A stretch of 5,054 nucleotides of DNA from JBBSJV01 sp038256935 (GTDB lineage Bacteria > Patescibacteriota > JACMRA01), in the NCBI GenBank assembly GCA_038256935.1, contig JBBSJV010000095.1, forward strand, positions 1 through 5,054, given 5' to 3'. Position 1 is the stretch's first letter, and every line of letters starts with the position of its first letter. Below are positions 1 to 5,054 of the stretch, in pieces. The notes beneath the pieces were generated by a model, which saw nothing but the letters and a program-made list of their open reading frames with translations, was not told the DNA's origin and made no database searches. A program made the position numbers and the translations under genes.

Positions 1-492
1 CTGAATATTGACTTTATTTATAAGATTATCAGTGAATTTATCTCCAAGATTTAGCTCTATCTGGGCTTCAGGTAAAACTTCTGGTACTTCAATGTCATTT
101 ATCTGAGTTGGTGGTTGAGTATCAAGGGTATAGTGCCTTGCATCAGACTCAACTGAGCCGATATTGTACATATCAAAATTAATCGCGTTCCATCTCTTGA
201 TACCGTTTAAATTTGCTACTACGCTCTCATGGCTGTTAAGTCCATTTGGTGAATTTAGATTTACAGTTTCTTTAATAATTTGTCTATTATCTGAAGTTAA
301 ATTTAGATCTCTTTGATCTATTCTATAGCCTTGGTAATTGTTATCGGGGTCACGTAGGTTCTCAACTCTATATAAAATTGGATTAATCAACTTACAATTT
401 CCTGTTGCTGGCAGTTTGGATAAATCACAATTTCCAATGATGTCGCTGTTATTAACAGGACGGGAGGCAACTGGTTTTTCTGGTGGTCTGTT
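1..492 (-). other. FN3/Ig-like tail entering the window edge (residues 1430-1593)
   Basis: A Pro-rich linker (NRPPEKPVASRP) opens a segment with two GNC motifs (C1451, C1462), then LYRVENLRDPDNNYQGYRID and a later LDTQPPTQINDI linker at 1552-1563. The layout recalls bacterial FN3-like units in which a P-x-x-P-x-x-x-x-P start is followed by V-x-x-x-D-x-D and Y-x-x-x-x-x. The QPPT linker probably starts another unit that is cut by the window edge. No YD repeats (xxxYDxxGRL) are seen up to base 1. Confidence 0.5.
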
Positions 493-3400
493 GTGCTTGA
501 TGTACAAATATGGTTTTTGACCACTTCCACAATGTGCTGCGTTCCAGTCTTTAGAACAAAATACAACCCCACGATTATTTTGACTACCATTATCATCAAT
601 ACCCATCAATATATTTTGACCTTTTTGAAGATTTACCAGTCCAGATAAATTGCTGCTACTTCTTTGATAAGAAGCATTTTGCTGAGGTATGTAAGGGAAG
701 GTAATTGTACCATAGGTATTGCCAACAGGATTTTTATTGTACCAGTGGAGTGTGTTTTCACTAAAATTATTAGTATTTTTGATATGAGCTACAAATTGAG
801 CATTTGTACTACCATAATGAAAAACATTTAAATACGCTTCGCTGGTCTCAACGGAAATCGGAGCAAATTTGAGATAGCTTATACTATCCATGTACCAAAC
901 TCTTGGAACAACGTCAAAATGATCCCCAACAAACAATGGTTTACGATTGGATGTGCCACCTTGTACAACATACCCTGTAGTTGACGCAGCAAATGTATCT
1001 TCACCGATAGCCCAAGTAAATTCTGGATCAACATAGATAGGGTAGGTTAAACCAGTATAGTCATTATTCGTTGATAAAATTAATTCTGTACTTGATGCAA
1101 AGGAATAACTAGCAGGCTTTATTTCCAATCCAATTTCATCAAAAACAATTGGTTTACGCGAAATTAGCTCGCCTTCATTGGTTATGATATTTCCATCACT
1201 GTCGACATTCATCACTTTACTAGAGCGAATATCAAATTTAATCTGTGATAAATCATGACTTGCTCCTTGAGTATTTTTTATTACAAAGGCTTTAGTAAAC
1301 CCGCCAGAGCTAACGATAAATTGCAAATCTACACCTTCGAAAACTTCAGGGTATGTGATTTTATCCTCCTCGACGATAGCTTTGGAATCTTCTAACTTTA
1401 CCTCTCCGATCCTTACACTTTCAATTTTGTAGTCTAAAGTTTCAGAAAAATACCACCAACCACCACTGACATCTTCAGAGAAAAATACCTTAAAATCATT
1501 GGCTGTGTTGCGATACATGTAACCATCTTCGGTCAATGGATCATCAGGTTGCAATCTAGTTAATCTATTATCAACATCTTCCCACCTCCTACTTGATATA
1601 TCTCGGTAATGGATTTTATCTGTGAAAGAACATGTAACGTATTCAAAAAGGTCAGTGTTAGTGTAATTGATATCTGAAAATAGTGGATTAAAACCCTCCT
1701 TTGGAATATAGTAGCTTTTGGTAGTTTCAGTTCTAGCCTCTCTATCTTCTCTCCATGAGTATGGATTGTTACAACTAATTGGCTGAGTTGGATCAGGCTT
1801 AGTGCTACTTGGATAGTCTTTAAATAATACTTGAGTAGTTAGGGCAATATGATTATTTGGATCGGAGTATTTGGTTTCGTATTGAGAGAAGTAGGTGTCT
1901 TCTTCAAAAACAGCATCGATAATTAGATAATATTCTCCTTCCCAAGTTGGAGATGTTAGATTTAAAGCTGCAAATCCTGATTCTTGATTGTAATCAACGG
2001 AGGAGCTAAAGCTAGTCTTAGTTAGTTTTAAATCTTCTTTGTTTTCTAATATGTATTGAGTAACCTCTGCTTTATCAGTTGGATCTGTAATATCGTTTTT
2101 TCTTACCCAAAAGGCAACTAATTCTGTTTTAGGATCTTGATTATTGTACCAGGTTTGATAGCCATGGTTTTTGGCTGTAAGATTAAGCTCTAATTTTTTG
2201 TTAGCTGGTAATTCTGAAGGAAGATTAAGCTCATTTCTATTTGTAAAATCAATTGCTAATTTATCGGTTAGAGTTAGGGTTGTGGTGTAAAAATCAGTTT
2301 TGTAATCTCCATTTTGAGTTGTATATTGGTATTGAACAATGATTATGTTTTGACCGGCTTTCAAGGTTTCCGGGTCGATGGTTTCATTTAGTTGATAGGG
2401 ACTAAAGCTTGTAAAGGAAGTATCCCAGCTATCAGGACTATTTTTTAGGTTTTGTAGTTCGCCGTCTGAATAGACTACGCTGTATCTAGATGTTACTTGG
2501 GTTTTAAATACATCAAAGACTGATTGATTGCTTAGGTTTATAGTTTCTTCAGATGGCATTGCATGAACTAGAATTTGATCTACGGAGTCACTAAATTCAT
2601 TTCCGTCATTAAGTGAAATTATTTTATTCAAAAGTGGATCAATGATTATCTCATCAGAAAAAACAATAGACTCATTCCCTACACTATTTTTAAGTTGAAC
2701 ATAGAGTTTAGCAATGCCTGCGTATTGATTCTTAAAGTTGTAATCAAAACTTTCTTCAAATGATTTGTAATCTGTAAAATTAACCCCGTCAGTACTTAGT
2801 CTCATCTGCAAAGTATCAGTACTTTCAAAACTTGGATCAGTTGCTTCAATTGTAACTTCTACTGTGTTATCTTCTGTTTTTTCATTGTCATTATCAAGCG
2901 TGATGCTTCCGGAGGGTTTTCTAAGATCAATTGTGATAGATTTGCAACTGACTTGAGATTCTTGTAAAAATTGGTTTTGGATTACTAAGCATAGAGTTTT
3001 ATCTGCTAGTTCTTCTCCTTCTTCAAGAGTAAAAGTATATTTACCAGTATTTACTGAATAACTTTGCCACTCAGTTGTTTGTAGATCCTCTGAATTTTCA
3101 GCAAGTTTAAATTTAATAACGTCTGCTTGAGTATCTATTTCCAGTTCATAATCAATTTCTAAATTGTTTGCAGTTTCCCCTCCATTATTTAGTTTCAGCT
3201 CAACACTTGGAGTAAGACTGTTTACCGTTAGAGAATCAGTAAAGACACTGGATTCATTATCAGTCAGATCTTTAAATTTGAAATATACATTTAATTCTTG
3301 GTTTAAAGTAATATCTCCATGATCTATTGCAATGCTGTTTTCTCCACTGTTAAGCCCTATCCAATTACTCCAGTTTTGATTATCTAATGAATAGCTGTAT

Positions 3401-4779
3401 ATTAAGGTTTTACCAAGCGTTTCTAAATTGTTTGTTGTTGCTAGATCTAATCCTGTATCTTGAATAATGAACTGGACTTGATTACTGCTACTTACAGTTT
3501 GTTGGTCTCCACTTGGTTTTGTGGGTGTAAATCTAAAGTTGGTGATAGATGGAGCTGTGGTGTCTTTGATTAGTTTTAGCTCGCTTAAAGTTGAATTTAA
3601 TTTATAGTCACTAGTTTTTGTTTGGAAGCTATACAAACCATCATTTGCAAGTGCTAGAGGAAGGGTAAACAAATGACCTCCCCAGAAAGTGGCTTTTTGA
3701 TTCAGGGTTTTACAGGCGCTGTGATTATTGCAAGTATTGAAAGTTGGGTAAGTATCGTAGTAGGTATTAGGGTTTAAAACTTGGAGAGCAAGTATCCCAC
3801 TCGGTACTTCACTAAGAGCTGCTTTATCTTGTCCTGCTGCAAGGATATTTACAGAATTTGCTTTAGTAAAAGTGGCAGGCTTAGTGGCTTTTAGTTTGTT
3901 GACAAGAGCTTCTAAAACTTGTTGATCCGTACTTAAGTTACAATCAAGAGAGACTACATCGATACTTAATTCAATGTTATTGGCTTTTTTTATTGGTAAA
4001 GAAATAGTTACTTTCCAAAAACCTGTTTGAATTTCTGTAATAGTAAAACTAGCTTTATCTTTGACAGAGTTAAATCCATTTAGTTGAGGAAAGTTTCTAA
4101 GCACGCCTTCTAAATATGTGGTATTTGCAGGAATTTTGCCTAAACTGTAAGCATTTAAAGTCTTGCTATAGCTATCTTCATGAGGTTTTTTGGCAAAGGG
4201 GTATTCTTTTAGAATGGTTTCTAAAGTTTGATCACTTGGGTAATTTATAAAAGCAAAGCCACAACTTTCTGTAGCTACTTTCATTTCTGTAAAGGGGATA
4301 GTTTTACTGTTTTCTGTATGATTTAAAACTACTTCTGGGGCCACGGTATCATTACTTACTGGTGGGATTGGGATTTGTTCGTTTTCACACTTTGGAGTAG
4401 TAGCTGTAGCAGTTCTATTACCATTATCAGGGCCTTTGAGAGACCAGACTATGGTTTGCCCGCAGCTCATCTCAACTGAAAACTGCCCGTACTGGCGTCC
4501 TACTTTAAATTCTGTGGTTTGCCCTCTGTCTTTGGGGTCAATATTGAAACTATTGTTTGTTCCTACAGGAATGGTGATTACACTTGCGTTTTGGTTGTTG
4601 TAACCAAATAGGGCTGAGTACTTATTATTACCTACTGGATTGATCTTTTCTAATACAGGTGAAATTTGCTTGTTGGGCTGTCCTTGAGCCTGGGCAATAA
4701 GGGTAAGAGTAGACGCCATAGTCATGGCAAGTAGAGTTATGATTAACAGGTTTTTCCCTACAGTTTTGAGCAAGTTCAT
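1..4779 (-). CDS. Giant secreted WapA/RHS-type multidomain surface protein, N-terminal 1593 residues (C-terminus beyond window)
   Basis: One frame runs from ATG at 4779-4777 to base 1 without a stop, giving exactly 1593 codons. The gene is therefore partial at the left edge. The product starts with a Sec signal peptide, followed by mostly beta-rich, Asn/Thr/Ser-rich extracellular modules. The identity rests on residues about 1003-1429, where HYRD...WEDVDN, YPEVFEGVDLQF and YPIYVDP occur in the order typical of the region before the repeats in WapA/RHS wall-associated proteins, followed by a DNRLRE-like domain. In that family such a front part displays an RHS/YD-repeat shell, often with a variable C-terminal toxin. 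Whether that is so here cannot be seen. Cellular role (adhesion, contact-dependent competition or other) is inference. The start was chosen because it is the first ATG and sits directly before the signal peptide. Met19 and Met21 lie inside the hydrophobic core and are unlikely starts. No Shine-Dalgarno sequence precedes the ATG. Confidence 0.9.
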   Translation of the reverse strand, partial: MNLLKTVGKNLLIITLLAMTMASTLTLIAQAQGQPNKQISPVLEKINPVGNNKYSALFGYNNQNASVITIPVGTNNSFNIDPKDRGQTTEFKVGRQYGQFSVEMSCGQTIVWSLKGPDNGNRTATATTPKCENEQIPIPPVSNDTVAPEVVLNHTENSKTIPFTEMKVATESCGFAFINYPSDQTLETILKEYPFAKKPHEDSYSKTLNAYSLGKIPANTTYLEGVLRNFPQLNGFNSVKDKASFTITEIQTGFWKVTISLPIKKANNIELSIDVVSLDCNLSTDQQVLEALVNKLKATKPATFTKANSVNILAAGQDKAALSEVPSGILALQVLNPNTYYDTYPTFNTCNNHSACKTLNQKATFWGGHLFTLPLALANDGLYSFQTKTSDYKLNSTLSELKLIKDTTAPSITNFRFTPTKPSGDQQTVSSSNQVQFIIQDTGLDLATTNNLETLGKTLIYSYSLDNQNWSNWIGLNSGENSIAIDHGDITLNQELNVYFKFKDLTDNESSVFTDSLTVNSLTPSVELKLNNGGETANNLEIDYELEIDTQADVIKFKLAENSEDLQTTEWQSYSVNTGKYTFTLEEGEELADKTLCLVIQNQFLQESQVSCKSITIDLRKPSGSITLDNDNEKTEDNTVEVTIEATDPSFESTDTLQMRLSTDGVNFTDYKSFEESFDYNFKNQYAGIAKLYVQLKNSVGNESIVFSDEIIIDPLLNKIISLNDGNEFSDSVDQILVHAMPSEETINLSNQSVFDVFKTQVTSRYSVVYSDGELQNLKNSPDSWDTSFTSFSPYQLNETIDPETLKAGQNIIIVQYQYTTQNGDYKTDFYTTTLTLTDKLAIDFTNRNELNLPSELPANKKLELNLTAKNHGYQTWYNNQDPKTELVAFWVRKNDITDPTDKAEVTQYILENKEDLKLTKTSFSSSVDYNQESGFAALNLTSPTWEGEYYLIIDAVFEEDTYFSQYETKYSDPNNHIALTTQVLFKDYPSSTKPDPTQPISCNNPYSWREDREARTETTKSYYIPKEGFNPLFSDINYTNTDLFEYVTCSFTDKIHYRDISSRRWEDVDNRLTRLQPDDPLTEDGYMYRNTANDFKVFFSEDVSGGWWYFSETLDYKIESVRIGEVKLEDSKAIVEEDKITYPEVFEGVDLQFIVSSGGFTKAFVIKNTQGASHDLSQIKFDIRSSKVMNVDSDGNIITNEGELISRKPIVFDEIGLEIKPASYSFASSTELILSTNNDYTGLTYPIYVDPEFTWAIGEDTFAASTTGYVVQGGTSNRKPLFVGDHFDVVPRVWYMDSISYLKFAPISVETSEAYLNVFHYGSTNAQFVAHIKNTNNFSENTLHWYNKNPVGNTYGTITFPYIPQQNASYQRSSSNLSGLVNLQKGQNILMGIDDNGSQNNRGVVFCSKDWNAAHCGSGQKPYLYIKHNRPPEKPVASRPVNNSDIIGNCDLSKLPATGNCKLINPILYRVENLRDPDNNYQGYRIDQRDLNLTSDNRQIIKETVNLNSPNGLNSHESVVANLNGIKRWNAINFDMYNIGSVESDARHYTLDTQPPTQINDIEVPEVLPEAQIELNLGDKFTDNLINKVNIQ
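493..1011 (-). other. DNRLRE-like beta-sandwich domain (residues 1257-1429)
   Basis: After the YPIYVDP motif comes EDTFAASTTGYVVQGG...PLFVGD, like the usual DTYV...G...L-x-VG opening. Then come ISYLKFAPI (Y1302, L1303, F1305), like the RSYLKFDL strand, and SENTLHWYNKNPVG (W1346, P1351), like the family's TWNNQP motif. It ends with PYLYIKH, like the usual terminal P-x-L-x-V-x-Y strand. DNRLRE domains are extracellular beta modules that often accompany RHS/WapA regions and are thought to bind carbohydrate or support surface display. An insertion with C1408 and C1417 (VFCSKDWNAAHCGS) near the end looks unusual for the family. Confidence 0.7.
1012..1773 (-). other. WapA/RHS-type pre-repeat domain (residues 1003-1256)
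   Basis: Several family landmarks occur in the right order. Residues 1049-1071 carry a Cys-containing TCSFTDKIHYRD and then WEDVDN (W1066, D1070), matching the usual YxD...W-x-x-ID-N opening. GYMYRNTANDFKVFF follows the usual GYxYxNxANxFxVxF. YPEVFEGVDLQF (Y1143-F1154) matches the YPxVxPGVDLxY motif, with a following segment similar to GxKExIVLK. IVFDEIGLEI and YPIYVDP (Y1246-P1252) match the P-x-x-x-D and YPVxIDP landmarks. In WapA-like and RHS wall-associated proteins this region precedes DNRLRE and repeat regions. C1003 and C1050 flank its start and may be bonded. This is the strongest domain assignment in the protein. Confidence 0.78.
1822..2259 (-). other. Ig-like module of the W-x-G-x-Y-x-L type (residues 841-986)
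   Basis: The module begins with LELNLTAKNHGYQTW and ends with SPTWEGEYYLIIDAVFEEDT (W946, G948, Y951, L952, D955) and YFS (963-965). This corresponds to a known extracellular Ig-like pattern in which V-x-N-x-G-x-x-T-W is followed by P-x-W-x-P-G-x-Y-x-L-x-x-D-x-V-x-E-x-x-x-W-F-S. In other secreted bacterial proteins this module is found beside sugar-binding or surface domains. The comparison is from memory of the motif, not an alignment. Confidence 0.55.
2260..2637 (-). other. Atypical beta-rich stretch (residues 715-840)
   Basis: This segment follows the third Ig-like unit and has alternating hydrophobic strands (VDQILVHAMPS, SRYSVVYSDGEL, QNIIIVQYQY, YTTTLTLTD). It lacks the Pro linker and the GN-x-S end that mark the units before it. 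It may be a diverged Ig-like fold or a spacer. No functional residues can be recognised. Confidence 0.35.
2638..3564 (-). other. Three tandem Ig-like modules (residues 406-714)
   Basis: Three units of about 95-115 residues each start with a Pro-containing linker: DTTAPSITNF (406), SLTPSVELKL (521) and LRKPSGSITL (619). The first and third carry the pattern x-x-S-x-D-x-x-x-W/F...V-x-F/L-x-x-x-N-x-S (YSYSLDNQNWSNW...VYFKFKDLTDNES; LQMRLSTDGVNFTDY...LYVQLKNSVGNES). This is common in bacterial Ig-like repeats of surface proteins, where it usually reads APTGSI...MRFSNDGxxWS...VYVQFKDxAGNxS. The middle unit is more divergent and holds the cysteine pair C597/C612. Such repeats normally act as a stalk that lifts a distal domain away from the cell surface. 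Confidence 0.65.
3565..4386 (-). other. Unassigned N-terminal extracellular segment (residues 132-405)
   Basis: I do not recognise this stretch of about 270 residues. It contains ESCGFAFINY near residue 172, a helix-compatible Lys/Glu/Leu-rich part (SDQTLETILKEYPFAKKP) and a Leu/Asn-rich part with LGKIP and LEGVLRNFPQLNGF. An alternating beta stretch follows (WKVTISLPIKKANNIELSIDV), then a second helix-compatible stretch (DQQVLEALVNKLKATKPATF). Near its end is a Cys-x5-Cys pair (C350, C356), and its last part (FTLPLALANDGLYSFQTKTSD) looks like the end strands of an Ig-like fold leading into the DTTAPS linker. It is less repetitive than the rest of the protein and could be a specific binding module, but nothing proves that. 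Confidence 0.45.
4387..4647 (-). other. FGYxN / GQxTxF / WxLxG module (residues 45-131)
   Basis: Right after the signal peptide, the sequence has FGYNNQN (from F58), TIPVGTNNSF (69-78), DRGQTTEFKVGR (84-95) and IVWSLKG (110-116). This matches a small beta module I remember from secreted multidomain proteins of many bacteria, with the pattern FGYxNxN, IPVGxxNxF, GQPTxFxPGR and WxLxG. I cannot name a database entry for it. It ends in two cysteines, C106 and C131, which could form a disulfide. Its function is unknown; a structural or attachment role is only inference. Confidence 0.6.
4687..4779 (-). other. Sec signal peptide (residues 1-31)
   Basis: The N-terminus has the three classical parts: a short basic n-region (MNLLKTVGKN), a hydrophobic core (LLIITLLAMTMASTLTLI) and an A-Q-A cleavage motif with probable processing after Ala31, before QGQPNK. 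No lipobox cysteine follows and there is no twin arginine, so export by Sec and type I signal peptidase is expected. This places the rest of the protein outside the cytoplasm. Confidence 0.88.
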
Positions 4780-4809
4780 AAATTTGGTACAGTTTTAAAA
4801 GTTGGTTAA

Positions 4810-4838
4810 ATTTGCAATGTTTTGTTAAAAATTGTCAA
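4810..4838 (-). promoter_or_regulatory. Candidate sigma70-type promoter of the giant gene
   Basis: On the minus strand a perfect TTGACA (4838-4833) is followed after 17 bases by GCAAAT (4815-4810), which matches the -10 consensus TATAAT only in its last three bases. The predicted transcript would start near 4803, leaving a leader of about 24 bases. The strong -35 box and correct distance to the start codon support it; the weak -10 box is the main doubt. The region just before the ATG (TTTTAAAACTGTACCAAATTT, minus its last base) has no purine-rich ribosome binding site. Confidence 0.4.
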
Positions 4839-4851
4839 GTATTACATGACA
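4833..4851. repeat. Short dyad TGTCA-N9-TGACA overlapping the -35 box
   Basis: TGTCA at 4833-4837 and TGACA at 4847-4851 form a perfect 5-bp inverted repeat with a 9-base centre. One arm lies within the TTGACA -35 box, a place where a repressor could block the promoter. Arms of this length occur by chance in AT-rich DNA, so an operator function is only a suggestion. Confidence 0.2.
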
Positions 4852-4864
4852 GTGAATTGCTTTA

Positions 4865-4879
4865 TTTGACGAAATCAAA
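4865..4879. repeat. Short dyad TTTGA-N5-TCAAA in the divergent intergenic region
   Basis: A perfect 5-bp inverted repeat, TTTGA CGAAA TCAAA, lies between the two candidate divergent promoters and overlaps the plus-strand TTGACG box. It could be an operator half-site pair, or chance. Confidence 0.2.
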
Positions 4880-4894
4880 AAAATGAGCTTTTAT
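4866..4894 (+). promoter_or_regulatory. Weak candidate plus-strand promoter
   Basis: TTGACG (4866-4871, five of six matches to the -35 consensus) is followed after 17 bases by TTTTAT (4889-4894, four of six matches to TATAAT). A start near 4901 would put the first base of the transcript directly before the hairpin at 4902. The boxes are individually weak, and their value comes from the spacing and from the terminator found downstream on the same strand. Confidence 0.3.
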
Positions 4895-4900
4895 TTACAT

Positions 4901-4988
4901 TAGCAGAGTTAAGGTGCAAATTTTAACTTTGCTGTTTACAGGCATAGGACACTTGTAAGTAGGGCCCGAAAGGGCCTTATTTTATTGC
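4901..4988 (+). ncRNA. Candidate structured small RNA of about 90 nt, divergent from the giant gene
   Basis: Between the weak plus-strand promoter and the plus-strand terminator lies a long hairpin: AGCAGAGTTAA (4902-4912) pairs with TTAACTTTGCT (4923-4933) over 11 positions, with one wobble, G4906-T4929. A weaker stem, TTACA (4936-4940) with TGTAA (4954-4958), may follow, then the terminator hairpin. The wobble pairs in the first hairpin and in the terminator are G-U only in a plus-strand RNA; read from the minus strand they become C-A mismatches. No open frame longer than a few codons lies in it on this strand. It does not match tRNA, tmRNA or the conserved SRP RNA loop. Alternatives are a hairpin in the leader of an upstream minus-strand transcript, or chance. 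Confidence 0.35.
4959..4988 (+). terminator. Intrinsic terminator, plus-strand orientation
   Basis: GTAGGGCCC (4959-4967) pairs with GGGCCTTAT (4972-4980) around a GAAA tetraloop closed by a C-G pair, a very stable GNRA-type loop. The stem has nine pairs, including wobbles G4962-T4977 and G4959-T4980. It is followed by the T-rich TTATTTTATT. On the opposite strand the stem loses both wobble pairs and is followed by CTACTTAC, which is not a T tract. It therefore terminates rightward transcription only. No plus-strand gene precedes it in the window. Confidence 0.65.
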
Positions 4989-5054
4989 TTAATTGGAGAT
5001 AAAAATTTCAAAAATTAAAATAAAATATTAAATTATTTTAACAAATATATAGTC
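4989..5054. other. A/T-rich intergenic end, no feature seen
   Basis: The last 66 bases are almost entirely A and T, with runs such as AAAATTAAAATAAAATATTA. There is no open frame, clear hairpin or ribosome binding site. They could hold promoter elements of a neighbour beyond the edge, but nothing specific can be called. Confidence 0.5.

Noticed and set aside
338..520. Plus-strand open frame of 60 codons
   Set aside because: It lies wholly inside the giant minus-strand gene, has no ribosome binding site, and its product has no recognisable domain. It is a shadow of the real frame.
387..599. Minus-strand open frame of 70 codons in another frame
   Set aside because: It overlaps the DNRLRE and following region of the giant gene out of frame. 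The well-supported motifs are all in the long frame.
2638..3564. DNA-level tandem repeat encoding the Ig-like units
   Set aside because: The units resemble each other only in protein motifs. I saw no long direct nucleotide repeats between them.
1..4779. Reassigned TGA codon as the reason for the long frame
   Set aside because: No in-frame TGA was found in 1593 codons and Trp is encoded by TGG at motif positions, so the standard code suffices.
4882..4902. Six-codon plus-strand frame (ATGAGC...TAG)
   Set aside because: Too short and overlaps the candidate promoter; expected by chance.
4895..4945. Minus-strand 16-codon frame starting MPVNSKVK upstream of the giant gene
   Set aside because: It is very short, lacks a ribosome binding site and lies over the hairpin that is better explained as a plus-strand RNA. 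A leader peptide cannot be excluded but has no positive support.
4895..4990. tRNA, tmRNA or SRP RNA in the structured intergenic region
   Set aside because: There is no T-loop GTTCRANNC, no cloverleaf spacing and no conserved SRP loop sequence.
1..5054. CRISPR array, insertion sequence or integration site
   Set aside because: No regularly spaced repeats, terminal inverted repeats or transposase/integrase motifs were seen.

Overview
The window is AT-rich bacterial DNA dominated by one very large leftward (minus-strand) gene. Its reading frame starts at 4779 and is still open at base 1, so at least 1593 codons are present and the C-terminus lies outside the window. I read the frame codon by codon and found no in-frame TAA, TAG or TGA. 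This fits the standard code and argues against TGA reassignment, as in mycoplasmas or Gracilibacteria/SR1. The taxon cannot be fixed. The low G+C, the lack of a Shine-Dalgarno sequence and the giant modular secreted protein would suit a Patescibacteria (CPR)-like or other uncultured lineage, but this is only a guess.

The protein begins with a Sec signal peptide (residues 1-31). In order, it then has: a small FGYxN...GQxTxF...WxLxG module (about 45-131); a long segment I cannot assign (132-405); three tandem Ig-like modules (406-714); an atypical beta-rich stretch (715-840); a W-x-G-x-Y-x-L type Ig-like module (841-986); a segment resembling the pre-RHS region of WapA/RHS wall-associated proteins, with an HYRD...WEDVDN motif, a YPxVxxGVDLQ motif and a YPIYVDP motif (about 1003-1256); a DNRLRE-like beta module (1257-1429); and an FN3/Ig-like tail that runs off the edge. 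This is the N-terminal half of an RHS/WapA-type surface or polymorphic-toxin-like protein. Any YD-repeat shell and C-terminal effector would lie to the left of this window.

The roughly 275 bp upstream of the gene (4780-5054) holds no convincing protein-coding gene. It has a candidate minus-strand promoter with a perfect TTGACA -35 box. Pointing the other way, there is a plus-strand intrinsic terminator with no plus-strand gene in front of it. Between a weak plus-strand promoter and that terminator is an 11-bp hairpin. The wobble pairs of both main stems are G-U only if the plus strand is transcribed. Together these suggest a small structured RNA of about 90 nt transcribed divergently from the large gene. 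The last 60 bases are nearly pure A/T with no recognisable feature.
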